A stretch of DNA of 33,484 bases from Actinomycetota bacterium (GCA_002715425.1 PAYW01000029.1:39070-72553); one strand, 5' to 3'; positions 1 to 9,335 are shown, numbered from the stretch's first letter. Translations and numbers: made by a program. The notes: generated by a model not told the origin, from the sequence alone.

Positions 1-189
1 TCATCTTGAGAGCGAATCTCTCTCTTCTTTATCAATAAGCAGATCTACTTTTTTCAGAAATCTACCAACCTCAGAGATTCTGTATCCACCAGAAGCGACC
101 TTGCTGAACTTCTCTCGTTGAGCTTTGTCTGATTCCATCTGTAAACCCTTCAGAGACAAGGTCGAAAATACTTCCAACCTCTTTCCCAT
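1..189 (-). CDS. Small hypothetical protein with a DivIVA-like motif (62 aa)
   Basis: The ORF is complete: ATG at 187-189, TGA at 1-3. It begins about 20 bp after the rel stop codon on the same strand, so it could be the last gene of that transcript. Residues ~28-48 follow the pattern F-x(7)-Y-x(3)-E-V-x(2)-F-L-x(2)-V, which resembles the short N-terminal DivIVA motif of actinobacterial polar-growth proteins. The rest is charged and lacks the long coiled coil of true DivIVA/Wag31. The upstream sequence has only a weak purine stretch as ribosome binding site. I do not recognise the gene and cannot assign a function. It may be a short DivIVA-motif protein, a decayed remnant, or a chance ORF. 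Confidence 0.4.
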   Translation of the reverse strand: MGKRLEVFSTLSLKGLQMESDKAQREKFSKVASGGYRISEVGRFLKKVDLLIDKEERDSLSR

Positions 190-208
190 ACTTTTCGACT
201 ATACGATC

Positions 209-2446
209 TTACATTTGGCCATGGTGGCCGGACATAATCCTATATGCGTCATAAACTCCATCAATCTGGCGAATGAGATTTAATAGCCAATCGAGATGGC
301 GACTATCTCCAATTTCAAATTCAAAATTCATAACGCTAATACGATCAGCTCCAGTTCGCGTCGTACATCGGAGAATATTTACCCTAGCTTCCGAAAGGAC
401 GTTAGAAACATCGCCTAATAGCCTTGTACGGTCAAAAGCCTTAACCTCTATTGATGCAACGAACGTCCCATCACTATCATCATCCCATTCAACGTCTATT
501 AATCGATTAGCGTGGCCAACAGCTAATGAAACTGCGTTAGCGCAATCACTTCGGTGGATAGAGACACCTCGACCTCGAGTTACAAAACCCATTATCTCAT
601 CTGGAGGAACCGGAGTGCAGCACTTTGCTAGCCGGACCATTATGTCGTCTACCCCTTCTACAATTACCCCGACTTTGTTATCTTTGCGGCGTTTCGCTCT
701 TCCGACTTGTCTTTCACGGTGCGTAGGTAGAGCTGCGGCCAAATCTTCAGTTTCATCAGACTCTTCAAAATGGTTGAGCAACCTGCCAACAATACTTTTC
801 GCACTGACATGTTGTTCACCAATTGCTGCGAATAGTGAATCGACATCTTGGTAATTTAAAAGTTCGCAAATCTCATTAACTGACGCACTATTTAGGAGTT
901 TATTTGCAGGCAGTCCTTCTTTACGGAGAGATTTAACAAGTGCCTCACGACCATTGTCGATGGCGTCTTCGCGTCGCTCTCTGGAGAACCACTGTTTGAT
1001 TTTTGCTGCAGCCCTATGGGTTTTAACGAACCTTATCCAATCTTGTGATGGGCCTGCCCCTTCCGCTTTACTTCTAAGAATCTCAACTGTGTCGCCAGAT
1101 TCGAGAACTGTATCTAGAGGGACCAGCCGGTTGTTAACGCGAGCCCCACGACAGGAATGCCCTACTTCTGTGTGAATTGTATAGGCAAAGTCAACAGGAG
1201 TTGCTTGCGCTTCAAGAGTTACTACTTCACCGTTAGGAGTAAAGACGAACACTTCGTCATGATCTAAATCAAGCTTTAAGTTGGACATGAACTCACTTGG
1301 ATCTTCTGTCTCTTGCTGCCAATCAACTATTCTGGCAAACCAAGTCATGTCGCTTCCTTGATCCCCTTTGTAATTAAAATGTGCCGCAACCCCGTGCTCT
1401 GCCCTGTGATGCATTTCCTTAGTTCGGATTTGAACTTCAAGTGGTTTCCCTTGAGGGCCAATAACTGTTGTGTGCAATGACTGGTACAAATTAAATTTCG
1501 GCATAGCAATATAATCTTTAAATCTGCCTTGTACAGGGTGCCACGTAGCGTGAATTGACCCTAGAGCTCCATAACAATCCTTTACGGAATCAACGATTAC
1601 ACGAATTCCAACAAGATCATAAATCTCATCGAATTCTCTACCTTTCAAAACCATCTTTTCGTAAATACTCCAAAGGTGTTTTGGACGCCCGCGTACTTCC
1701 GCCCCTATATGCAACTCATCAAGTCTGGCTTGAACATCCGAAAGCACTTGTGAGAGGTAGATATCGCGTTCTGGGGCTCTAGCAGCAACCATCTGGTCTA
1801 TCTCCGCATACCTTTTGGGGTGGATTGTAGCGAAGGCTAAATCTTCTAATTCATTTTTCAGCTCTTGCATCCCAAGACGGTGAGCCAATGGTGCGTAAAT
1901 ATCTAAAGTTTCAGTTGCTATCCGGTGCTGTTTCCATTGTGGGAGAGACGCAACCGTTCTCATATTATGCAAACGGTCACCAAGCTTTATAATCAATACT
2001 CTCAAGTCTTTGGCTACAGCAACGAGCATTTTTCTCATTGACGCTGCTTGCTGAGCTTCCTTTGTGTCGAACTTGATACGTTCGAGTTTGGTAACTCCAT
2101 CTACAATTGAAGCTATCTCTTCGCCAAACTTCTTTTCGATATCCTCTAAGCCAGCACCCGTATCTTCTACCGTGTCATGAAGTAAAGCTGCAGCAACTGT
2201 AGCTTCATCAAGACCAAGAGATGCTATGATCTCAGCGACTGCCACAGGGTGCGTAATATATGCATCACCAGATTTTCGCATCTGCCCATCATGAGCCTGA
2301 CACGCCGACTCATATGCATTCCGGATAAGTTCATTCTTTTGGTCTGGGTGATGGGATTCAAAGACGGTAAGGACCTGAGCCAATTCTGAAGCCTGCCCTG
2401 CCTCAATACGGTCCCAAAGACTAATCTTACTTACGACGATGCTCAT
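209..2446 (-). CDS. rel: Bifunctional (p)ppGpp synthetase/hydrolase Rel (RelA/SpoT homologue)
   Basis: Makes (p)ppGpp from ATP and GTP/GDP under starvation and hydrolyses it again; the central stringent-response enzyme of the cytoplasm. At 745 aa it is a full-length long RSH protein. The HD hydrolase domain is at ~50-200 with an intact HDTVED motif (90-95). The synthetase domain (~250-360) carries RFKD at 308-311, the form found in bifunctional Rel rather than the EXDD form of E. coli RelA, and E337 in LEVQIRT. A TGS domain spans ~398-460, a conserved-cysteine region (AKCCTPVPPDEI) follows, and a C-terminal ACT domain ends the protein. Both catalytic sites look active. The ATG at 2446 has AAGAG just upstream. 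It lies 25 bp after apt, the usual actinobacterial apt-rel arrangement. Confidence 0.97.
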   Translation of the reverse strand: MSIVVSKISLWDRIEAGQASELAQVLTVFESHHPDQKNELIRNAYESACQAHDGQMRKSGDAYITHPVAVAEIIASLGLDEATVAAALLHDTVEDTGAGLEDIEKKFGEEIASIVDGVTKLERIKFDTKEAQQAASMRKMLVAVAKDLRVLIIKLGDRLHNMRTVASLPQWKQHRIATETLDIYAPLAHRLGMQELKNELEDLAFATIHPKRYAEIDQMVAARAPERDIYLSQVLSDVQARLDELHIGAEVRGRPKHLWSIYEKMVLKGREFDEIYDLVGIRVIVDSVKDCYGALGSIHATWHPVQGRFKDYIAMPKFNLYQSLHTTVIGPQGKPLEVQIRTKEMHHRAEHGVAAHFNYKGDQGSDMTWFARIVDWQQETEDPSEFMSNLKLDLDHDEVFVFTPNGEVVTLEAQATPVDFAYTIHTEVGHSCRGARVNNRLVPLDTVLESGDTVEILRSKAEGAGPSQDWIRFVKTHRAAAKIKQWFSRERREDAIDNGREALVKSLRKEGLPANKLLNSASVNEICELLNYQDVDSLFAAIGEQHVSAKSIVGRLLNHFEESDETEDLAAALPTHRERQVGRAKRRKDNKVGVIVEGVDDIMVRLAKCCTPVPPDEIMGFVTRGRGVSIHRSDCANAVSLAVGHANRLIDVEWDDDSDGTFVASIEVKAFDRTRLLGDVSNVLSEARVNILRCTTRTGADRISVMNFEFEIGDSRHLDWLLNLIRQIDGVYDAYRIMSGHHGQM

Positions 2447-2471
2447 CTCTTAAAACTAACCTCAAACTCTT

Positions 2472-2987
2472 CTATTCGTACCTAATAAGGGTAACAGTTC
2501 TATAGTCATGAAGTTTTTGTTCTCCACCTAGGAAGTCGAGAGACACTAGAAATGCGAATCCAATTATGTCTGCTCCAATATGTTCAAGGAGATTCGCTGC
2601 ACAAATTGCAGTTCCTCCAGTCGCCAAAACATCGTCGATAATCAAAACCCGAGCATCATTTGTCAGACTGTCCTTACGTATTTCGAGCTCAGATGTTCCA
2701 TATTCAAGGTCGTACTCTTGAGCCACGACATCACCTGGAAGTTTCCCTGACTTACGAATCGGTATCAATCCGCATTTCAATCTATCAGCCAATGCTGAAG
2801 CAAATAGAAAACCGCGCGCTTCTATGCCAGCAATATATTGGATACCGTCACCAGCAAAGTGCCTCTCAAATTCATCCAATGCGAAACGAAACGCATCCTG
2901 ATCACGAAGTAGAGGCGTAATGTCTTTAAACGCAACACCATCTCGAGGATAATTTAGGACCGTATCAATGTACATAGAGAGTTCCAT
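2472..2987 (-). CDS. apt: Adenine phosphoribosyltransferase
   Basis: Salvages adenine: adenine + PRPP gives AMP + PPi, in the cytoplasm. The 171-aa length is normal for the family. The type I phosphoribosyltransferase PRPP loop is clear at 114-127 (VLIIDDVLATGGTA). The N-terminal FKDITPLL and the IEARGFLF segment are hallmarks of Apt. A strong Shine-Dalgarno, AAGGGGAG, lies directly before the ATG at 2987; a second in-frame ATG four codons on is an alternative start. It sits between secF and rel, the standard actinobacterial neighbourhood, and is probably co-transcribed with both. Confidence 0.96.
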   Translation of the reverse strand: MELSMYIDTVLNYPRDGVAFKDITPLLRDQDAFRFALDEFERHFAGDGIQYIAGIEARGFLFASALADRLKCGLIPIRKSGKLPGDVVAQEYDLEYGTSELEIRKDSLTNDARVLIIDDVLATGGTAICAANLLEHIGADIIGFAFLVSLDFLGGEQKLHDYRTVTLIRYE

Positions 2988-3013
2988 ATCTCCCCTTTAG
3001 GTATACCTCTGAA

Positions 3014-4096
3014 TTATCGTCGTTTATTTTTCCTCGGCCGCGGTGGAATTGAGGGATTTGCCGGCTGAGAGACACTGGCCGAAACACCAGATTTTCTTTT
3101 CTTAACAGCTTCGCTCAATCGATAAGAGCGGCCTTTATCCGCCCCTTCATCGCCAAATTTTTCATGTAACCAAGTAGCAATGGGGGCAGCAACAAACAAT
3201 GAAGAGAATGTTCCAATTAACAATCCGATAAGTAACGCAAGAGCGAACTCCCGGAGCGTAACAGCCCCCATAACTCCAGAGCCAATAACCAAAACAGAGA
3301 CAACTGGAAGCACCGAAGTAATACTCGTGTTGACTGACCTCATCAATACTTGGTTGAGAGCTTGATCGACCACCTCACGATATATTGATTTCGCGTTAAC
3401 CAACCGGTGCTCATTGTCTCTAACTTTGTCAAACACGACGAGAGTGTCATATAACGAATAGCCCATAATAGTCAAGAAAGCTATAACTGTTGCCGGAGTC
3501 ACCTCAAGCTGAAAAAGGGCATATATTCCGACAGTGATAACGATGTCATGCGCAACAGCAACTAAAGCCCCGACTGCCATTTCCCAACGAAGTCGAACCG
3601 TAATGTAGAGAGCGATAATGACGAAGAACACTATCAGCGCCTTAACTGCTTTATCTGTAATTTCATCACCCCACGACGGTCCCGCAGTTGAAACACTTAC
3701 AGAATTCGGGTCAGGATTCCCAGGATTCGCGAGTTCCGCAAGAACCAAAGTGATACTTTCCACAGTATCGACTTGCTGCTCGTCATCTATCTGATTTTGC
3801 ACTGCTTTCGTTAACTCTGTTCTAACACGCAGAACACCTCCACCAGTCTGAATACGCGCATCAGCGAGACCCAAAGGCCGAAGCGCATCTCTAACGTCGT
3901 CAGACTGTAGATCATTAGCAACTGGGACTTCCCATGCCCCACCACCTTCAAATTCGAGCCCTAAATTCAAATTACGAACAAAAAGCCCAATAACGGATAC
4001 AACAATTAAGAGAGTCGAAACAATGAGCACTCTAACCCAAATAGCTGAAAACGGTACAGCGGTTTCATTTCTGTACATACGACGAAGGCGACTCAT
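3014..4096 (-). CDS. secF: Protein translocase subunit SecF
   Basis: Membrane subunit of SecDF, which uses the proton motive force to help pull secreted proteins out of the SecYEG channel. I place the start at the ATG at 4094-4096. It overlaps the secD stop codon as ATGA and has a near-perfect Shine-Dalgarno (AGGAGGAAA) four bases upstream. The longer ORF from 4135 would add 13 residues and overlap secD by 43 bp. The protein has a first helix, a periplasmic P1 segment with GLEFEGG (usual GLDFTGG), and five C-terminal helices with the signature IMGYSLYDTLVVFDKVRDN. The C-terminal tail is basic and Pro/Ser rich. Confidence 0.95.
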   Translation of the reverse strand: MSRLRRMYRNETAVPFSAIWVRVLIVSTLLIVVSVIGLFVRNLNLGLEFEGGGAWEVPVANDLQSDDVRDALRPLGLADARIQTGGGVLRVRTELTKAVQNQIDDEQQVDTVESITLVLAELANPGNPDPNSVSVSTAGPSWGDEITDKAVKALIVFFVIIALYITVRLRWEMAVGALVAVAHDIVITVGIYALFQLEVTPATVIAFLTIMGYSLYDTLVVFDKVRDNEHRLVNAKSIYREVVDQALNQVLMRSVNTSITSVLPVVSVLVIGSGVMGAVTLREFALALLIGLLIGTFSSLFVAAPIATWLHEKFGDEGADKGRSYRLSEAVKKRKSGVSASVSQPANPSIPPRPRKNKRR

Positions 4097-5697
4097 GATA
4101 TTTCCTCCTCCTGCGTTGGTAATCCATATAGCCATGGCCTACTACTCAGTGTGTTGGAGAGGCTAAGCCACTTAACGAAAGGACGAAGGAAGAAGTACGT
4201 CGCAATTAAATCCAAAATCGAGGCGAGACCCAACATCAGAGCGAACCCTCTAACGGATCCAGCCGTTAGAAAGTACAGGATGGCTGCGCCAATGAGAGAA
4301 GCTAGATTAGCGTAAAAAATAGTTTTGAAAGCTATAGGGAAAGACCGGTCTACCGCTGAACGCAGAGTTCTCCCGTTCCCAATATCCTCTTTGAGGTGCT
4401 CAAAATAAACGACATTTGAATCTAAAGAAGTACCTATAGAGACTATAAGGCCGACAACACCGGCGAGAGTCAAAGCCAGACTACGAGAAGTAGACAACCA
4501 GGCGAGGATTACCCAAAGCATCGTTCCGGAAAGAGCGAGTGAAAGAATGGCCGCTACACCAAGGAGCCGATAGTAGGTGAACATGAATAAAGCCACAAAT
4601 GCCAGACCGACTATGCCCGCAATTACTCCAGCATCAAAGGAATCTTTTCCTAATGTGGCTGAAACTATTCTACTTGAAGGAGTCTCAAACTCGAGAGGTA
4701 AAGAACCGTACCGTAAAACCAAGGCTGTTTCTTCTGCTCGCTCCTGATCAAAGTCGCCGCTGATTGTTATCTGATCTCTTTCAAAATAAGGCGTCTGAAC
4801 GTTTGGGGTGGACTCAGTGACCCCATCTAGGACAATTCCCAATTGAGAGGTAGGACAGGCAGGAGTTTGATTGAAGCATTGATTAGCTGCAGAGTTAAAT
4901 AGGTCTATTCCATCTTGTCCGGAGCGGAAAATAGGAAGTACAAGCCACTCAGGCGGTCTGAACGTGGAATCAGCAGTTTCGAGGGCTGCCCCAGTAAGCA
5001 TTGTCCGGCCTAAAACCAGACGACACTCAACTTGACCGAAGCAAACTTCGCTATCCCCCAAAAGGATGACAGGAAGTTCAGCATCATCTTCCTCAGGCAG
5101 CGTTGTAGGCATAGCTAAGGCATCTGCAAGAGTAAACCCAAGATTCTCACAACCAATGCCTTCCGGTGTAGATTCAGCAGTAATTTTCTTTGTGCCAGTT
5201 TCAATCACTGAGGACGTTTCATCAGCCGAATTTTCATCCCTGTCTGACGGTTGAATGCCCACAGGCTCATCATTAACTTCACTATCAGATTCCGATGGAA
5301 TACTTTCCTCGCTCAAATTCACCTGTTCAGCAGGAATTCGACCACACACTGGACGGAAACGCAACTCAGCTGTTTGTCCTACTACATCCAAAGCCCGATC
5401 TTGGTCTTCGACTCCCGCGAGCTGGACAACTATTCGATTTGATTGCCGAGTGATGTCTGGCTCAGCAACTCCAAGACCATCAACCCTATTTCTAATAATC
5501 TCAACTGATTGGTCTAGCGCTTCGCGAAGTTCTTCGCCCTCAAGTTCAGTATCTTCGGACGGCTCCAAGACGACCTCAGCACCACCCTTTAAATCAAGCC
5601 CTAAAAGAACAGAGTTTCCCTCTATCAGAGACCAGGTGAGAAGCCCTGCGACAATAAGAACTATAGAAAGAAGCGGGGTAAGAAGTCGCTGTTTCAT
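4093..5697 (-). CDS. secD: Protein translocase subunit SecD
   Basis: Partner of SecF in the SecDF export motor. The 534-aa protein has one N-terminal helix (~7-26), the GLDLKGGAEVVL motif at ~33-44, a large periplasmic P1 domain, and five C-terminal helices. The family signature appears as GTSLDSNVVYFEHLKEDI, matching the actinobacterial form with D-S-N in the conserved D-x-N/F site. Between ~118 and ~180 there is a low-complexity acidic and Ser/Glu/Asp-rich insert, predicted extracytoplasmic. Inserts here are known in actinobacterial SecD, although this one is particularly acidic. yajC is 18 bp upstream and secF overlaps downstream by four bases. Confidence 0.96.
   Translation of the reverse strand: MKQRLLTPLLSIVLIVAGLLTWSLIEGNSVLLGLDLKGGAEVVLEPSEDTELEGEELREALDQSVEIIRNRVDGLGVAEPDITRQSNRIVVQLAGVEDQDRALDVVGQTAELRFRPVCGRIPAEQVNLSEESIPSESDSEVNDEPVGIQPSDRDENSADETSSVIETGTKKITAESTPEGIGCENLGFTLADALAMPTTLPEEDDAELPVILLGDSEVCFGQVECRLVLGRTMLTGAALETADSTFRPPEWLVLPIFRSGQDGIDLFNSAANQCFNQTPACPTSQLGIVLDGVTESTPNVQTPYFERDQITISGDFDQERAEETALVLRYGSLPLEFETPSSRIVSATLGKDSFDAGVIAGIVGLAFVALFMFTYYRLLGVAAILSLALSGTMLWVILAWLSTSRSLALTLAGVVGLIVSIGTSLDSNVVYFEHLKEDIGNGRTLRSAVDRSFPIAFKTIFYANLASLIGAAILYFLTAGSVRGFALMLGLASILDLIATYFFLRPFVKWLSLSNTLSSRPWLYGLPTQEEEIS
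4101..4109 (-). promoter_or_regulatory. Shine-Dalgarno deciding the secF start
   Basis: Read on the minus strand this is AGGAGGAAA, four bases before the ATG at 4094-4096 and inside the end of secD. It supports that ATG over the in-frame start 39 bp further upstream. The ATGA overlap suggests translational coupling of secD and secF. Confidence 0.8.
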
Positions 5698-5715
5698 AAT
5701 GGGTCAAAAAGTCGT

Positions 5716-5976
5716 TTAGTCTTCGTCGTCGTACTGGATCATTTCGGCAATAGATGCTTTTGAAATCTTTATCTCAACACCATCAGCAACCATTAGGAAG
5801 ACAGTATCGCCGTCAAGATCGCTTATCGTCCCATAAATTCCTGAATCAGTTCTCACATCATCACCAACGTCAAGGACGCTCAACATCGCTCGCTGCTCCT
5901 TCATTCTTTTCTGTTGTGGGCGAAGTATCAGCAGATACATAATTACAAGCAAAATTGGAATAAATAGAATTCCCAT
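5716..5976 (-). CDS. yajC: Preprotein translocase subunit YajC
   Basis: Small accessory subunit that associates with SecDF at the membrane. The 86-aa protein has one N-terminal helix (~3-19) followed by the family hallmark LRPQQKRMKEQ and a short cytoplasmic barrel-like domain with GDDVRTDSGIYGTI, ending in an acidic tail. AGGAT lies upstream of the ATG at a usable distance. It directly precedes secD, as in nearly all bacteria. A 106-bp gap separates it from tgt; I see no clear promoter or terminator there. Confidence 0.95.
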   Translation of the reverse strand: MGILFIPILLVIMYLLILRPQQKRMKEQRAMLSVLDVGDDVRTDSGIYGTISDLDGDTVFLMVADGVEIKISKASIAEMIQYDDED

Positions 5977-6082
5977 AACATCATCCTATCTTGGGGAAAA
6001 TAATTCTTTCAGTTCGCACATGGTACTGCGTTCAGACCATTATCCCTTATCAAAACACATTAGGTAGATAATTCCAAAGCTT

Positions 6083-7207
6083 CTAACCCCAAATTTCAAG
6101 GATTTCTTTTCGAAACTCTTGGAATGTACCCTTTGATATAGCGTCTCGCATCCGTTGCATCATATCGAATAGCCACGCTAGATTATGCAGGGTTAGAAGA
6201 CGTGCTGCTGCTGGTTCCCCCACTGCTAAAAGGTGACGTAAATACCCTCGAGACCAATGAGAAGCTGGGCTTTGAAGGAAATACGGATCTATAGGGTCTT
6301 CACTTTTCGCATACCGAGCTGCTCCGAGATTAATTCTACCCTCTCTAGTTAAAGCCGTCCCATGCCGAGCGAGACGTGTCGGCCAAACGCAATCAAACAT
6401 ATCAACTCCGAGATTGACGGCTTCTACAAGACCAGCTGGGTCTCCCAAACCCATAAAATAACGTGGTCTATCAAATGGAAGAGTTCGTATGCTGGCATCC
6501 ATCGGTTCAATCATTTCTGACCTACTTTCACCGACAGACAGGCCACCGATTGCATAACCATCAAATCCTATTTCAACTATTTGCTCACCTGACAGCTGAC
6601 GAAGCGATAGATCTAGACCACCTTGAACTATCCCGAACTGAGCGTTTCTGAAATTTTCACTCTCTCTCCTGTATAAAAAATGTTTTCTCGCTCTCTCAGC
6701 CCAGATCCTGGTTCTGGTGACCGCAGTTTCAATTACTGATTTCTCTGACGGCAAAGGAGGGCAGACATCTAGGGCCATCTGGATATCCGCACCAAGCCCA
6801 CATTGAATATCAACAGCATCTGTTGGCGTTAATCGATGGAGACTTCCATCATATGTTGATTTAAAAGTTACGCCTTGGTCATCCACTTCTGGCTCTAAGG
6901 AAAATACTTGGTAGCCTCCAGAGTCAGTTAAAATTAGCCTATCCCAACCTGTATAACCATGAAGCCCGCCTTGTGCCTTGATAATCTCAACTCCTGGCCT
7001 AAGCATCAAATGATACGTATTACCCAAAACTACGTCGGCACCAAGTTCTTCGAGGTCAAGTGAGGTGAGGGTACGCACTGCCCCTCGAGTTCCAACCGGC
7101 ATGAAAGTCGGTGTATCTAGAGCATGCCTCTCCATGGAGAGTTTTCCGAGACGAGCAGAACCATCTATTGATTCCACAGCAAAATTTGGTGTTGGCTCTG
7201 CCCTCAT
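6083..7207 (-). CDS. tgt: tRNA-guanine transglycosylase lacking the zinc-site cysteines
   Basis: Swaps guanine-34 in GUN-anticodon tRNAs for preQ1, the step before QueA. The fold is full length (374 aa). Conserved catalytic elements are intact: TDSGGYQ (D95), MALDVCPP (D147), FGIVQGG, GGLSVGE and the nucleophile segment GVDMFDC (D269). The zinc site is not. Against the family pattern P-x-C-x-C-x2-C-x(n)-H this protein has PIDPYFLQSPASHW, so the cysteines are F310, Q312 and A315; only H341 (TLHNL) remains. Flanking residues align without gaps, and the reading frame is clean, so this does not look like a frameshift. queA lies 25 bp upstream, supporting a queuosine role. Whether the enzyme folds without zinc is unknown. 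Confidence 0.93.
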   Translation of the reverse strand: MRAEPTPNFAVESIDGSARLGKLSMERHALDTPTFMPVGTRGAVRTLTSLDLEELGADVVLGNTYHLMLRPGVEIIKAQGGLHGYTGWDRLILTDSGGYQVFSLEPEVDDQGVTFKSTYDGSLHRLTPTDAVDIQCGLGADIQMALDVCPPLPSEKSVIETAVTRTRIWAERARKHFLYRRESENFRNAQFGIVQGGLDLSLRQLSGEQIVEIGFDGYAIGGLSVGESRSEMIEPMDASIRTLPFDRPRYFMGLGDPAGLVEAVNLGVDMFDCVWPTRLARHGTALTREGRINLGAARYAKSEDPIDPYFLQSPASHWSRGYLRHLLAVGEPAAARLLTLHNLAWLFDMMQRMRDAISKGTFQEFRKEILEIWG

Positions 7208-7232
7208 TGTTCTAGTTTATGTATCCAACTTC

Positions 7233-8228
7233 TCAAATAACCTGTCTCTCTAGAAACATTGCATCCCCGAAAGAAAGAAACCGGTACCCATTATCTAAAG
7301 CCAGCGAATACAACTCACGCCATCGTGTACCGATAAACGCTTCGATCATTACCAACAACGTCGATCGCGGCTGGTGGAAGTTTGTGAGCAAAGAGTCAAC
7401 AACTTTAAATTCAAATCCTGGCGTTATAAACAAGTTGCTCTTACCTTCAAGCTCGTGCGTTATAGCCACTGTCTCAAGTGCCCGAACAACAGTGGTGCCG
7501 ATAGCAACAACTCTCTTTGAATCTAAACAAGCATCCCATACCTTCGGAGAAATCTTATATTCTTCCTCATGCATCGAGTGGGCCGAAAGGTCTGATGCTT
7601 CTATTGGGCGAAAGGTACCAAGTCCGACACTAAGCTCAACAAAAGCAACATCTGCTCCTGCTGCCTTTACCCCATCTAAAACTGATTGCGTCAAATGCAG
7701 TCCTGCGGTAGGTGCCGCTACAGACTTTTCTTCTTCGGAGAAAATGGTTTGGTATCGCTCAGCATCTTTCAAGTCGGTAGTTATGTAAGGAGGAAGAGGG
7801 ACCTTCCCATAGTTCTCCATCAAATGCCTTATCGAGTTTTTCTTTGCTTCAATCGTCCTCACCCCGAGCGCCCCATTACCTATTACTTTTAAAACAGCTT
7901 CCTGAGATGAGTTGTATAGGAGAGAGCCTGATGGCACCTTTCGGCTTGGCCTAATAAGAGCTTTCCAACGCCCATCAGGCAACTCAGAAAGAACGAGCAC
8001 CTCCACAGCCCCGCCAGTTTTTTTAAATAAATTGAGTCTGGCGTGCATCACTCTTGTGTTATTTAAAACAACAAGGTCACCTTCTCGGAGAAATGCGGGA
8101 AGGTCCCTTACATGCTTATGAAGAATAGTTTCTCCGTCTACAAGTAGCCGAGAAGAATCTCGAGGAGAAAGTGGGGCTTGAGCTATTGCTTCTGATGGCA
8201 AAGAATAATCGAAAGAAGATGATTCCAT
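7233..8228 (-). CDS. queA: S-adenosylmethionine:tRNA ribosyltransferase-isomerase QueA
   Basis: Transfers and isomerises the ribosyl moiety of SAM onto preQ1-34 tRNA to give epoxyqueuosine. The 331-aa length is typical. Family motifs are present in order: FDYSLPSEAIAQ at the N-terminus, VVLNNTRVMHARL, PLPPYI, SVAAPTAGLHLT, VGLGTFRPI, GTTVVRALE, TPGFEFKVVDSLLTNFH, and RFLSFGDAM near the end. It is translated just upstream of tgt (25-bp gap) and downstream of ruvB (34-bp gap), forming a queA-tgt pair inside the larger block. Confidence 0.96.
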   Translation of the reverse strand: MESSSFDYSLPSEAIAQAPLSPRDSSRLLVDGETILHKHVRDLPAFLREGDLVVLNNTRVMHARLNLFKKTGGAVEVLVLSELPDGRWKALIRPSRKVPSGSLLYNSSQEAVLKVIGNGALGVRTIEAKKNSIRHLMENYGKVPLPPYITTDLKDAERYQTIFSEEEKSVAAPTAGLHLTQSVLDGVKAAGADVAFVELSVGLGTFRPIEASDLSAHSMHEEEYKISPKVWDACLDSKRVVAIGTTVVRALETVAITHELEGKSNLFITPGFEFKVVDSLLTNFHQPRSTLLVMIEAFIGTRWRELYSLALDNGYRFLSFGDAMFLERQVI

Positions 8229-8262
8229 TCAAAACAGCATAAGCGCTAATTCAACTATTCAG

Positions 8263-9309
8263 TTATGAGAATAAATTCGGAGAGGGGCCTGAAGTTGAAT
8301 CTGGTGGCTTGATACCAAGATGAGTCCACGCTGCGTCCGTCGCCACCCTTCCACGAGGCGTTCGCATAATAAATCCCTGCTGAATAAGAAAAGGTTCATA
8401 AACGTCTTCAACTGTTTCTGTTGGTTCTGAAACACTTATTGCAAGTGTTGATAGGCCGACAGGACCACCATTGAACCTTTCACAAATAGCTTTCAGGATT
8501 GCTCGATCGACCTTGTCTAGTCCACACTCGTCAACACCGAAAAGTTTCAATCCATCTACCGCTGTCTGCTTATCGATAACTCCTTCAGCCTTTATTTCTG
8601 CATAATCTCGAACTCTTCGCAATAGTCGATTAGCTATGCGGGGAGTACCTCTCGATCTAACGGCTATTTCATTACTTCCATTCTCGTCGATCTCTACTTG
8701 AAATATCTTCGCAGATCGAAGAATAATTTCATTTAAGTCCTTAGCTTCGTAATAATCCATCCGAGCTACTAAACCGAAGCGGTCTCGAAGAGGACCGGTT
8801 ATTAAGCCAGTTCGGGTTGTAGCCCCCACCAAAGTGAACGGAGATATTGACAGCCGAACTGAGCGAGCTGCGGGGCCTTTCCCAAGCACAATGTCTAACT
8901 GAAAATCTTCCATGGCAGGATATAGAACTTCTTCAACAGCTCGATTTAATCTATGTATCTCATCGATAAAGAGAACATCTCCGGGTTCTAGTTTTGTGAG
9001 GATCGCAGCCAAATCACCAGCACGCTCAAGAGCAGGGCCAGACGTTGTATGAAGCGATACTTCCATCTCTCTGGCAACGATATTGGCTAACGTGGTCTTT
9101 CCTAACCCAGGTGGCCCTGCGAAAAGCAAATGATCTGAAGGGTGCTCTCTTTTTTTCGCAGCTGTAAGGATTATCGAGAGATGCTCTTTTAATTCAGGTT
9201 GGCCTATAAAATCATCGAGACAAGCTGGCCTAAGACCCAAACCTTCTAATTCAAAATCTATCTCTTGATCTTCAATTGAATTTTCAGGGGAAAGAAGCTC
9301 TTCTCTCAT
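8263..9309 (-). CDS. ruvB: Holliday junction branch migration ATPase RuvB
   Basis: Hexameric AAA+ motor that drives branch migration with RuvA at Holliday junctions. At 348 aa it has the family's usual length. Walker A is GPPGLGKT (65-72) and Walker B is VLFIDEIH (112-119). Sensor segment GATTRTG and the arginine-finger region GPLRDRFG follow, with a C-terminal winged helix containing TPRGRVAT. It lies 26 bp after ruvA. The N-terminus carries about 20 acidic residues before the LRP motif, longer than in many homologues but common in Actinobacteria. Confidence 0.97.
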   Translation of the reverse strand: MREELLSPENSIEDQEIDFELEGLGLRPACLDDFIGQPELKEHLSIILTAAKKREHPSDHLLFAGPPGLGKTTLANIVAREMEVSLHTTSGPALERAGDLAAILTKLEPGDVLFIDEIHRLNRAVEEVLYPAMEDFQLDIVLGKGPAARSVRLSISPFTLVGATTRTGLITGPLRDRFGLVARMDYYEAKDLNEIILRSAKIFQVEIDENGSNEIAVRSRGTPRIANRLLRRVRDYAEIKAEGVIDKQTAVDGLKLFGVDECGLDKVDRAILKAICERFNGGPVGLSTLAISVSEPTETVEDVYEPFLIQQGFIMRTPRGRVATDAAWTHLGIKPPDSTSGPSPNLFS

Positions 9310-9335
9310 ACATCTACCAATAGTCCTAGGTTCTC

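Noticed and set aside
273..854. 193-aa plus-strand ORF opposite rel
   Set aside because: It is antisense to the ACT and conserved-cysteine regions of rel, is Ser/Arg/Thr rich, and has no recognisable domain.
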